Positions 1 through 6,868 of a stretch of DNA of 26,556 nt are shown one piece after another. Origin of the DNA: an uncultured Collinsella sp. GTDB taxonomy: Bacteria; Actinomycetota; Coriobacteriia; Coriobacteriales; Coriobacteriaceae. The number at the start of each line of letters is the position of its first letter. The stretch's first letter is position 1. The stretch spans positions 1 through 26,556 of the forward strand of contig CABUDI010000024.1 of assembly GCA_902490305.1 (NCBI GenBank), given 5' to 3'. The notes under the pieces were generated by a model, which ran no database searches, was not told where the DNA came from, and saw nothing but the letters and a program-made list of their open reading frames with translations. Position numbers and translations under genes: made by a program.

Positions 1-10
1 CCTGCTCGCA

Positions 11-73
11 CGGAGAGCACATTAAGTGCTCTCCGGCTCGTGCGGAACTCGCGACGGAGCAAAGTCCTCCGTC
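11..73 (+). other. Two consecutive hairpins upstream of ygeY
   Basis: The first is a perfect 10-bp stem (11-20 with 26-35) around a 5-nt loop. The second is a perfect 7-bp stem (53-59 with 67-73) around a 7-nt loop. Neither is followed by a T run, so a classical intrinsic terminator is not supported. They could be the 3' end of an upstream transcript or part of a structured leader for ygeY; the window begins here, so the two cannot be separated. Confidence 0.5.
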
Positions 74-87
74 CGCCTCCTACGTTT

Positions 88-130
88 ACTTGCTTGCCGG
101 GTACTCGACCTCACGCTGCTTGGCACAAGT
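88..130 (+). other. Third stem-loop in the ygeY upstream region
   Basis: ACTTG at 88-92 pairs with CAAGT at 126-130. After a 2-nt bulge, TGCC at 95-98 pairs with GGCA at 122-125, leaving a 23-nt loop. It overlaps the proposed -35 element of ygeY, so it is either RNA structure of a longer leader or incidental. Confidence 0.3.
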
Positions 131-149
131 GATCTATCTGAAATATCTA
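120..149 (+). promoter_or_regulatory. Possible ygeY promoter
   Basis: TTGGCA at 120-125 matches the sigma-70 -35 consensus at 5 of 6 positions. It lies 18 bp before TATCTA at 144-149, a weak -10 element. It is the best candidate between the window start and ygeY, but the -10 is poor. Confidence 0.3.
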
Positions 150-159
150 CCTGTAGGTA
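148..159. promoter_or_regulatory. Small inverted repeat, possible operator
   Basis: TACCT and AGGTA form a perfect 5-bp inverted repeat with a 2-bp spacer (148-159). It sits on the end of the proposed -10 and the expected transcription start of ygeY, where a repressor site would act. No regulator family is recognised from it. Confidence 0.25.
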
Positions 160-184
160 AACCCTTGTAGAAAGGTTGACTGTT

Positions 185-1570
185 ATGACTAAGGAACTCG
201 ATTTCGAGGCAATTAAAAACGCTGCTGAGTCCCATCGTGCTGATATGACCCGCTTCCTGCGCGCTATGATCTCCCACCCCTCTGAGTCTTGCGAGGAGGG
301 TGAGGTTGTTGCCTGCATTAAGGCCGAGATGGAGAGCCTTGGCTATGACGAGGTCAAGGTCGACGGCCTGGGCAACGTTATGGGCTTTATGGGCGAGGGC
401 GACAAGATCATCGCCATCGACTCCCACATCGACACCGTCGGCATCGGCAACATCGAGAACTGGGACGCCGATCCCTATGAGGGCTACGAGACCGACGAGA
501 TCATCTACGGCCGCGGCGGCTCCGACCAGGAGGGCGGCATGGCTTCTGCTACCTACGCTGCCAAGATGATGAAGGACATGGGCCTCATCCCCGAGGGCTA
601 CAAGATCATGGTCGTCGGCACCGTCCAGGAAGAGGACTGCGACGGCATGTGCTGGCAGTACATCTACAACAAGGACGGCATTAAGCCCGAGTTCGTCATT
701 TCCACCGAGCCCACCGACGGCGGCATCTACCGCGGTCACCGCGGCCGCATGGAGATCCGCGTCGACGTTCACGGCACCTCCTGCCACGGCTCCGCTCCCG
801 ACCGCGGCGACAACGCCATCTACAAGATGGCCGACATCATCGCCGACGTCCGCGCCCTCAACAACAACGGCTGCGACGAGTCGACCGACATCAAGGGTCT
901 CGTCAAGATGCTCGACCCCAAGTACAATCCCGAGCACTTCGAGGATGCTCGCTTCCTGGGTCGCGGCACCTGCACCGTCAGCCAGATCTTCTACACCAGC
1001 CCCAGCCGCTGCGCCGTGGCTGATTCCTGCGCCATCTCCATCGACCGTCGCATGACCGCCGGCGAGACCTGGGAGTCCTGCCTGGACGAGATTCGCAACC
1101 TGCCGGCCGCCAAGAAGTACGGCGACGACGTGAAGGTCTCCATGTACATGTACGACCGTCCGTCCTGGACCGGCGAGGTCTACGAGACCGAGGCTTACTT
1201 CCCCACGTGGATCAACAAGGAGACCGCTCCGCACGTCAAGGCCCTCGTCGACGCCCACAAGGCCATGTTCGGTGACGAGCGCATCGGCTGCGAGCCCAGC
1301 ATGGACAAGCGCACCGGTCGTCCGCTGTGCGACAAGTGGACCTTCTCCACGAACTGCGTCTCCATCCAGGGCCGCTATGGCATCCCCTGCGTGGGCTTTG
1401 GCCCGGGTGCCGAGTCTCAGGCTCACGCTCCCAACGAGGTCACCTACAAGGACGACCTGGTCACCGCTGCCGCCATGTACGTGGCTGCCCTGAACCTCTA
1501 CGATCCGAGCCAGGCCGATGGCGACGCCACCGTGTTCCGCGCCGGTCTGACCAACAACAAGATCGACTAG
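185..1570 (+). CDS. ygeY: YgeY-family M20 metallohydrolase
   Basis: This is a 461-aa M20-type zinc hydrolase of the YgeY (selenium metabolism hydrolase) group. The metal and catalytic set is intact: H81 and D83 in the HIDT stretch, D114 in GGSDQEGG, E149-E150 in QEED, E175 in STEPTD and H414 near the C terminus. The inserted middle part (about 185-300) fits the M20 dimerisation domain. The ATG at 185 is preferred over the in-frame TTG at 176, because AGAAAGG at 169-175 is correctly spaced for the ATG and too close to the TTG. In E. coli-type clusters ygeY sits with ygeW and a hydantoinase, as here, and is thought to cleave an amide or carbamoyl intermediate of purine breakdown. The exact substrate is not shown by the sequence. 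No signal peptide is present, so it is cytoplasmic. Confidence 0.9.
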   Translation: MTKELDFEAIKNAAESHRADMTRFLRAMISHPSESCEEGEVVACIKAEMESLGYDEVKVDGLGNVMGFMGEGDKIIAIDSHIDTVGIGNIENWDADPYEGYETDEIIYGRGGSDQEGGMASATYAAKMMKDMGLIPEGYKIMVVGTVQEEDCDGMCWQYIYNKDGIKPEFVISTEPTDGGIYRGHRGRMEIRVDVHGTSCHGSAPDRGDNAIYKMADIIADVRALNNNGCDESTDIKGLVKMLDPKYNPEHFEDARFLGRGTCTVSQIFYTSPSRCAVADSCAISIDRRMTAGETWESCLDEIRNLPAAKKYGDDVKVSMYMYDRPSWTGEVYETEAYFPTWINKETAPHVKALVDAHKAMFGDERIGCEPSMDKRTGRPLCDKWTFSTNCVSIQGRYGIPCVGFGPGAESQAHAPNEVTYKDDLVTAAAMYVAALNLYDPSQADGDATVFRAGLTNNKID

Positions 1571-1592
1571 TCCCATTCCTCGATTTTGTTGA

Positions 1593-1617
1593 GCCGGGGG
1601 CCGCTTGTGTCCCCGGC
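1593..1617 (+). other. Hairpin downstream of ygeY
   Basis: GCCGGGG (1593-1599) and CCCCGGC (1611-1617) form a perfect 7-bp stem with an 11-nt loop, 23 bases after the ygeY stop. There is no T tract, so it may stabilise the 3' end of the ygeY mRNA or cause only partial termination. The rest of the 202-bp gap up to ygeW shows a possible promoter and a ribosome binding site. Confidence 0.4.
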
Positions 1618-1625
1618 ACCCCCTG

Positions 1626-1653
1626 TTGACTTGGGGCCCGCGGTCGTTATCTC
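1626..1653 (+). promoter_or_regulatory. Possible ygeW promoter
   Basis: TTGACT (1626-1631) matches the -35 consensus at 5 of 6 positions and is followed 16 bp later by TATCTC (1648-1653), a weak -10. The 202-bp gap and a hairpin after ygeY make separate transcription of ygeW plausible. Confidence 0.3.
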
Positions 1654-1772
1654 CCATGCTTCCTCAACGGTGGCGGGTCCTCGTCATGGTGCTCTGCATG
1701 TTCTAGCCACACGCGCATGCCGGAGCACATCTACTCATTGCGATCGTTTCATCTTTTCGAAAGGACATTTCC

Positions 1773-2975
1773 ATGGACGCTAAGTTTACCGAACTCGTCG
1801 AGCAGCTGAACGGCCTCGATTTTAAGGGTATGTACGGCAGCGACTTCCTGCACACCTGGGACAAGACCACCGATGAGCTCAAGGCTCTCTACATCGTCGC
1901 TGACGCCCTGCGCGAGCTGCGTGAGAACAACGTTTCGTCCAAGATCTTCGACTCGGGCCTGGCCGTCTCCCTGTTCCGCGACAACTCCACCCGTACGCGC
2001 TTCTCCTTCTCTAAGGCCGCCAACCTGCTCGGCCTTGAGCTGCAGGACCTGGACGAGAAGAAGTCCCAGATCGCTCACGGCGAGACCGTCCGCGAGACCG
2101 CTACCATGATCTCCTTTATGGCCGACGTCATCGGCATCCGCGACGACATGTACATCGGCAAGGGCGATGCCTACATGGCCGAGGTCTCCGAGTCCGTGCA
2201 GCAGGCCTACGAGGACGGCGTTCTGGATCACCGTCCCACGCTCATCTCTCTGCAGTCCGATTCCGACCACCCCACGCAGTCCTCTGCCGACATGCTCTAC
2301 CTCATCAGCGAGTTTGGCGGCCTCGAGAACCTCAAGGGCAAGAAGGTTGCCGTCACTTGGGCCTATTCGCCCTCTTACGGCAAGCCGCTGTCCTGCCCGC
2401 AGTCGCTGATCAGCCTGCTGCCCCGCTTTGGCATGGACGTCACCCTGGCCCACCCCGAGGGCTACGACCTCATGCCCGAGGTCGTCGAGCGCGCCAAGGG
2501 CTATGCCGCCGAGTCCGGCACCACCTTTAAGCAGGTCAACACCATGGCCGAGGCCTTCGAGGGCGCCGACATCGTGATCCCCAAGAGCTGGGCTCCGTTT
2601 GCCGCCATGGAGAAGCGTACCAACCTGTACGCCGAGGGCGACGACGCCGGCATCGCTGCGCTCGAGAAGGAGCTGCTCGCCCAGAACGCCACCCATCAGG
2701 ACTGGTGCTCTACGACCGAGCTCATGGAGAAGACTGCCAACGGCCAGGACACCATCTTTATGCACCCGCTGCCCGCCGACATCTCCGGTGTCTCCTGCGA
2801 GCACGGCGAGGTTAACGCCGACGTCTTCGACATGCACCGCGTGGGCATGTACAAGGAGGCCAGCTACAAGCCGTACGCCATCGCTGCCATGATGTTCCTG
2901 CAGAAGGTTGCCGATCCCGCCGCTACCCTCAAGGCCCTCGACGAGCGCAACACCGCCCGTTGGCTCCAGGCCTAA
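1773..2975 (+). CDS. ygeW: Knotted carbamoyltransferase YgeW
   Basis: This 400-aa protein belongs to the aspartate/ornithine carbamoyltransferase superfamily, YgeW subgroup. The carbamoyl-phosphate loop STRTR lies at 72-76, the HPTQ motif at 166-169 and HPLPADI at 331-337. The first half is the carbamoyl-phosphate domain and the second half the substrate domain. At 400 aa it is longer than typical argF or pyrB products (about 305-335), as expected for the YgeW type. The true substrate of the family is not settled; with ygeY and the hydantoinase alongside, it probably transfers or releases the carbamoyl group of a ureido intermediate from purine or hydantoin breakdown. AAAGGA at 1760-1765 is the ribosome binding site for the ATG. 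A terminator follows at 3001, so ygeW ends this transcript. Confidence 0.92.
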   Translation: MDAKFTELVEQLNGLDFKGMYGSDFLHTWDKTTDELKALYIVADALRELRENNVSSKIFDSGLAVSLFRDNSTRTRFSFSKAANLLGLELQDLDEKKSQIAHGETVRETATMISFMADVIGIRDDMYIGKGDAYMAEVSESVQQAYEDGVLDHRPTLISLQSDSDHPTQSSADMLYLISEFGGLENLKGKKVAVTWAYSPSYGKPLSCPQSLISLLPRFGMDVTLAHPEGYDLMPEVVERAKGYAAESGTTFKQVNTMAEAFEGADIVIPKSWAPFAAMEKRTNLYAEGDDAGIAALEKELLAQNATHQDWCSTTELMEKTANGQDTIFMHPLPADISGVSCEHGEVNADVFDMHRVGMYKEASYKPYAIAAMMFLQKVADPAATLKALDERNTARWLQA

Positions 2976-3000
2976 AGCCGGGTTGAGGTAAGCCATGTAA

Positions 3001-3039
3001 AGGGGGCGCTCTGCCAACCGGCGGGGTGCCCCTTTTTTT
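3001..3039 (+). terminator. Intrinsic terminator after ygeW
   Basis: A GC-rich stem (GGGGCGC near 3003-3009 with GTGCCCC near 3026-3032, one G-T pair) is followed directly by a run of seven T at 3033-3039. It begins 25 bases after the ygeW stop and separates ygeW from the next gene. Confidence 0.85.
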
Positions 3040-3126
3040 GTATCGCGGGCGTGCGGGATAAGCGCTTTCGATGTGGATGCCCGCGGCGCGAGTTATGGGT
3101 ACGATGGTTTCAGGGGAGGTATCACC

Positions 3127-3741
3127 ATGAAACTTGGATGCGTCATTATGGCTTCGGGCGAGGGCAAGCGGTTTGGCTCTAACAAGATGCTTGCCGATAT
3201 CTATGGCGAGCCGCTGATTGCCCGGACCATCGATTCGGTTCCCCAGGGCTTCGATGTCGTGGTTTCGACGCGTTGGCCCGAGGTCGCCCGGATTTGTGAG
3301 GACAAGCATTGCCCGTGCGTGCTGCACGATGGCGAGCTGCGCAGCGAAAGCGTCCGTGCGGGCCTTTCGTGGGGAGTCGAACGCAACTGGAAAGGCTACC
3401 TCTTTTTGCCGGGCGACCAGCCGCTCGTGAGTTCGGATTCTTTTGAGGCTATGGTTCGTGCATTTGACGAGTGTGGCCGCAAGCATCCGGTGCGTCTTGC
3501 GTGCAACGGTGAGCCTTCGAGCCCGGTGCTCTTTCCGGCGGAACTGTTCGATGCGCTCATGCGTCTTGAGGGCAAGGACGGCGGCGGTTCGATCCTCAAG
3601 GAGCGTACCGACGTGGTGCTGGTCGAGGCGCGTGCCTACGAGCTGTGGGATGTCGATACCGCCAAGGGACAGCGACGCATAGCGGAGCATATCGCCGCCT
3701 GCTCGTATTTTGATCGCGTGGCCAACTGCATAAATCAATAA
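3127..3741 (+). CDS. mocA: MobA/MocA-like nucleotidyltransferase
   Basis: This 204-aa protein belongs to the NTP_transf_3 family, which includes the molybdenum cofactor cytidylyltransferase MocA (YgfJ). The nucleotide-binding loop ASGEGKRFGSNK is at 9-20, and GDQP at 96-99 supplies the metal-binding aspartate. GGGSIL near 160 is also typical. It probably transfers CMP to molybdopterin to make the dinucleotide cofactor used by xanthine-dehydrogenase-type hydroxylases, which fits yqeB, yqeC and the XdhC-like gene downstream. The ATG at 3127 follows a strong AGGGGAGGT site at 3112-3120; an upstream in-frame ATG at 3073 lacks such a site. It is 9 bp from the hydantoinase gene and surely cotranscribed with it. 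The nucleotide (CTP or GTP) cannot be read from the sequence. Confidence 0.82.
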   Translation: MKLGCVIMASGEGKRFGSNKMLADIYGEPLIARTIDSVPQGFDVVVSTRWPEVARICEDKHCPCVLHDGELRSESVRAGLSWGVERNWKGYLFLPGDQPLVSSDSFEAMVRAFDECGRKHPVRLACNGEPSSPVLFPAELFDALMRLEGKDGGGSILKERTDVVLVEARAYELWDVDTAKGQRRIAEHIAACSYFDRVANCINQ

Positions 3742-3750
3742 GGAGCAATT

Positions 3751-5118
3751 ATGATCATCATCAAAAACGGCGCGCTCGTGACGCCCCAGGGGCTTCGCCG
3801 CGCCGATCTTGCCATGGAGGGCGATAAGATCGTGCGGATCGCCGCGGCGATTGAGCCGGCCGAGGGCGATACCGTCGAGGATGCCGCGGGCTGCTGGGTG
3901 TTTCCCGGCTTTATCGACGGCCACACACACATGCAGTGCTGGACCGGCATGGATTGGACAGCCGATAGCTTTGAGACCGGCACGCGCGCGGCTGTCTGCG
4001 GCGGTACGACGACCATCGTGGACTACGCGACGGCCGATCGTGGCGTGACCATGCCCGATGCCTTGGCCGAGTGGCATCGCCGCGCCGACGGCACCTGCAC
4101 GGCAAACTACGCCTTTCATATGGCACTCGCCGAGTGGAACGAGCGCAACCGCGCCGACCTTTTGGCCATGCGCGAGGCGGGCGTATCGTCGTTTAAGACC
4201 TACTTTGCCTATGACCACCTGCGCCTGGACGATGCCGAGACGCTCGAGGTGCTCGAGGAGCTCAAGCATATTGGCGGCATACTGTGCGTGCATTGCGAGA
4301 ACGGCACGCTGGTGAATGAGCTGCAGAAGCGCGTGTTTGAGCAAGGTATCCACGGGCCCGAGGGCCACGCGCTCAGCCGTCCGGACGTGTGCGAGGCCGA
4401 GGCAGTGAGCCGCCTGCTATATCTGGCGCACCTGGCCGGCGACGTACCGGTCAACGTGGTTCACCTTTCGACCAAGCTGGGGCTCGAGGCCATCCGTGCC
4501 GCCAAGGCGCGCGGGCAGAAGAATATCTATGTCGAGACCTGCCCTCAGTATCTGATGCTCGACGATACGTGCTATTTGGAGCAGGGCGAGGACGGCTTTG
4601 CGGGCGCCAAATATGTGATGAGCCCGCCGCTGCGCCATGCGGGCGACCGTGCGGCACTGCGCGAGGCGCTTGTGGCCGGCGAGATCGATACGATCGCGAC
4701 CGACCACTGCAGCTTTAACCTGCACGGGCAAAAGGACCGCGGGCGCGACGACTTCCGCGCGATTCCCAACGGCGGGCCCGGTGTGGAGCATCGCCCCGTC
4801 GCGATCGCTACGAGCTTTGAGGGACAGCTGGGTCCCGAGGATCTGTGCCGCTTGATGAGCGAGAACCCGGCGCGCGTCTTTGGCATGTATCCGCGCAAGG
4901 GATGTCTTGCCGAGGGCTCCGATGCCGATGTGTGCGTGTGGGATCCCAAGGCGCGCTGGACGATCAGCGCCGCGACGCAGCATCAGGCCGTGGACTACAC
5001 GCCGCTCGAGGGCTTTGAGGCGCACGGCCGCGCCAAGGCAGTGTTTGTGAACGGCGTGCTGGCCGCGTGCGACGGCGAGCCCACCGGAGCCCAACCCGGC
5101 CGCTACGTCCCCCGCTAG
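3751..5118 (+). CDS. hydA: Hydantoinase / dihydropyrimidinase-type amidohydrolase
   Basis: This 455-aa cyclic amidase belongs to the dihydropyrimidinase/D-hydantoinase group (E. coli HydA/YgeZ type). The dinuclear metal ligands are present: H58 and H60 in the HTH motif, K149 (carboxylated lysine) in SFKTY, H181 in VHCEN, H238 in VVHLST and D318 in ATDHC. Y154 is at the usual substrate-contact position. Length matches the family. It would open a cyclic amide ring such as a hydantoin or a reduced pyrimidine, giving a carbamoyl amino acid that YgeY and YgeW could process. GGAG at about 3742-3745 precedes the ATG, and the gene lies 9 bp behind the mocA-like gene. The next gene, yqeC, converges on it, with a long palindrome between them. 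Confidence 0.9.
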   Translation: MIIIKNGALVTPQGLRRADLAMEGDKIVRIAAAIEPAEGDTVEDAAGCWVFPGFIDGHTHMQCWTGMDWTADSFETGTRAAVCGGTTTIVDYATADRGVTMPDALAEWHRRADGTCTANYAFHMALAEWNERNRADLLAMREAGVSSFKTYFAYDHLRLDDAETLEVLEELKHIGGILCVHCENGTLVNELQKRVFEQGIHGPEGHALSRPDVCEAEAVSRLLYLAHLAGDVPVNVVHLSTKLGLEAIRAAKARGQKNIYVETCPQYLMLDDTCYLEQGEDGFAGAKYVMSPPLRHAGDRAALREALVAGEIDTIATDHCSFNLHGQKDRGRDDFRAIPNGGPGVEHRPVAIATSFEGQLGPEDLCRLMSENPARVFGMYPRKGCLAEGSDADVCVWDPKARWTISAATQHQAVDYTPLEGFEAHGRAKAVFVNGVLAACDGEPTGAQPGRYVPR

Positions 5119-5138
5119 CAGCAAAGATGCCGTGTCCC

Positions 5139-5217
5139 CTCCTCAGTTGCGGTGAAATACGGACTGTTTGCGGCCGTCGGGCGGCCAAGCAGTCCGTATT
5201 TCACCGCAACTGAGGAG
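5139..5217. repeat. Long palindromic repeat, copy 1
   Basis: Perfect 28-bp arms (5139-5166 and 5190-5217) surround a 23-bp centre, which itself contains a 5-bp stem (5172-5176 with 5182-5186). The arm core AGTTGCGGTGAAATACGGA recurs at 7930. The element lies between the convergent hydantoinase and yqeC genes, so it can act as a transcript-end hairpin from both sides, but it has no T tract. It looks like a dispersed palindromic (REP or MITE-like) element. Confidence 0.9.
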
Positions 5218-5227
5218 ATGGGGCCGG

Positions 5228-5962
5228 CTACTTGAGGCTGCTGGCGACGACGGGGTGGTCGAGAGCTGCCTCGAAGCGGTCGGCCATCGTGGGGTCGCTG
5301 AGCGTGTCGACTTGGTTGAGCATGACGCGTGCGGTGCTGAGTTCCATCACCCGTATCTCGGCATTGAGCACCTGTGCGACGCGCTCGGGCGTGGCGATGT
5401 CGGTGAGCTCGCAGCCGCAACGCTCGCAAAAGAGCTCGGGGCGGTGGACGGCTTCGTGGATGGGCTTGCCGAGCCCTGAGGCGCCGACGATCCAGACGAT
5501 GTTGGCCGTGCCAGAGGGAATCACCGGCTCCCAGGCGGCGTGGGCCTTGAGCGGGAGCCGCTTGCTGCCGTCCGCCTCGGCCAGGACGTAGTCAAAGCGC
5601 TGCGCCAGCTGGTCGAGCGGCTCGGCAGGGGAGGAGAGCTTGCCCGTCTGGGGGTCCAAGACGCCTGCCTGGCAGATGCTTCCCCGCACAAGCCCCGCGC
5701 AGGCCTCGCAGGTGCAGCCTGGGGCGTGTGGGGCACCTGGCTTCCAGGGCGCGGCGTCCAGGCGACGGCTCGACCCGTCCCATGGCACGCCGGCGACGGG
5801 GAGCATGCGCGTGGTGGTGCAGAGGAGCACGCGGCCGCCAGCGCGCATAAGCTCAAGGCCGAGCGTCTTTAGCAAGGTCGACTTGCCACCGCTGCCGATA
5901 ATCGCGGTAATGCCCGGCTCGATCCTGAGCGCCGAGGCAAGATTGCCGCTAACCGTTTCCAT
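5228..5962 (-). CDS. yqeC: YqeC, selenium-dependent hydroxylase accessory protein
   Basis: This 244-aa protein fits the YqeC family (selenium cofactor biosynthesis, named from its conserved company with selenium-dependent molybdenum hydroxylases). A Walker A-like loop GSGGKST is at 23-29, followed by the CTTTRM segment near 48-53, indicating nucleotide binding. An odd CxCxxC cluster sits at 83-88 and another Cys-rich stretch occurs in the second half (CERCGC), suggesting metal or sulfur chemistry. The biochemical reaction of YqeC is not known. It is transcribed divergently from yqeB across about 100 bp and faces the hydantoinase. The upstream GGCGGTG is only a weak ribosome binding site, so the start is less certain than the family call. 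Confidence 0.85.
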   Translation of the reverse strand: METVSGNLASALRIEPGITAIIGSGGKSTLLKTLGLELMRAGGRVLLCTTTRMLPVAGVPWDGSSRRLDAAPWKPGAPHAPGCTCEACAGLVRGSICQAGVLDPQTGKLSSPAEPLDQLAQRFDYVLAEADGSKRLPLKAHAAWEPVIPSGTANIVWIVGASGLGKPIHEAVHRPELFCERCGCELTDIATPERVAQVLNAEIRVMELSTARVMLNQVDTLSDPTMADRFEAALDHPVVASSLK

Positions 5963-5975
5963 CTGTTCACCGCCG

Positions 5976-5982
5976 TATAATA
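5976..5982. promoter_or_regulatory. Symmetrical -10 element between yqeC and yqeB
   Basis: TATAAT on the plus strand (5976-5981) overlaps TATTAT on the minus strand (5982-5977), in an otherwise AT-rich 102-bp divergent spacer. Both directions lack a good -35. A second AT-rich near-palindrome follows at about 5987-6000. Divergent transcription from here would serve yqeC and yqeB together. Confidence 0.45.
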
Positions 5983-6008
5983 CTGTGATAATAAATAATC
6001 ATCAGAGT

Positions 6009-6026
6009 AGCGGTCGAACCGCTTTT
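6009..6026 (+). other. Hairpin with short T run in the yqeB leader
   Basis: AGCGGT (6009-6014) pairs with ACCGCT (6018-6023) across a 3-nt loop, ending in four T. It lies 40 bases before the yqeB start codon, inside its presumed 5' leader. It is short, so it could be an attenuator or chance. Confidence 0.35.
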
Positions 6027-6064
6027 GCTCTGCTCAAACCGTAGCACAGGGAGGTGCCCCGGGA

Positions 6065-6859
6065 ATGCTCGTTTATGTTCGCGGCGCCGGCGATATCGCC
6101 ACGGGCGTCGCCGCTCGCTTGGTGCGCGCCGGCGTGTCGGTTGTCATGGCCGATATCGCGGTTCCCACGTGCATCCGTCGCACAATCAGTTTTTGCGAGG
6201 CCATTCGCTTGGGCGAGGTCCAGGTCGAGGGCATCCGCGCTCGCTTGGCGCAGACGCCGGCAGAGGCGCTTGCAATTACCGAGGCCGGAGACGTCGCCGT
6301 GGTGGTGGACCCCCGGGCCAAGATGCTCGACGAACTGAAACCCGCTGCCGTGGTCGATGCGATTTTGGCCAAGCGCAACTTGGGCACCACGCGCGATATG
6401 GCGCCTGTCGTCATCGCCGTGGGGCCGGGCTTTACCGCGCCGGTCGATTGCGACGCCGTGGTCGAGACCATGCGCGGGCATTTTTTGGGCCGCGTGATTA
6501 CCCAGGGCTCCCCCCAGCCCAACACGGGTGTGCCAGGCATGATCGGCGGATACGGCAAGGAGCGTGTTATCCACAGCCCCGCCGCCGGCGTGTTTCGGTC
6601 CGACCGCGCAATCGGCGACATCGTGAGCGCCGGAGACGTGATTGGCTACGCGGACGATACGCCCATGATCACGCAGATTGACGGCTGCTTGCGCGGCCTT
6701 TTGGCGAACGGCGTGCAGGTGACTGAGGGCTTTAAATGCGCCGATGTCGATCCGCGCGGCGATGCCAGCTATATCAACTACATTTCGGACAAGGCGACGT
6801 CGGTCGGCGGCGGCGTGCTCGAGGCACTCGCTATGCTCACCGATATCTTTAGAGGATAG
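6065..6859 (+). CDS. yqeB: YqeB, selenium-dependent molybdenum hydroxylase system protein
   Basis: This 264-aa protein matches the YqeB (EF2563-type) family, found with selenium-dependent molybdenum hydroxylases. The N-terminal VRGAGDIATGVAARL (about 4-18) is a glycine-rich nucleotide-binding-like loop. The later GVPGMIGGYGKERVIHSP and the segment around SAGDVIGYADD are typical of the family. Its reaction is unknown; it is inferred to help install or supply the labile selenium of the hydroxylase cofactor. AGGGAGGT at 6048-6055 sits 9 bases before the ATG. It is divergent from yqeC and followed after 9 bp by the XdhC-like gene, forming one transcript. Confidence 0.87.
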   Translation: MLVYVRGAGDIATGVAARLVRAGVSVVMADIAVPTCIRRTISFCEAIRLGEVQVEGIRARLAQTPAEALAITEAGDVAVVVDPRAKMLDELKPAAVVDAILAKRNLGTTRDMAPVVIAVGPGFTAPVDCDAVVETMRGHFLGRVITQGSPQPNTGVPGMIGGYGKERVIHSPAAGVFRSDRAIGDIVSAGDVIGYADDTPMITQIDGCLRGLLANGVQVTEGFKCADVDPRGDASYINYISDKATSVGGGVLEALAMLTDIFRG

Positions 6860-6868
6860 AAGGCGGCA

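Noticed and set aside
5139..5217. Palindromic repeat as a classical intrinsic terminator
   Set aside because: The stem is far longer than usual, has no T tract on either strand, and recurs at 7930 between co-directional genes, so repeat element is the better primary call.
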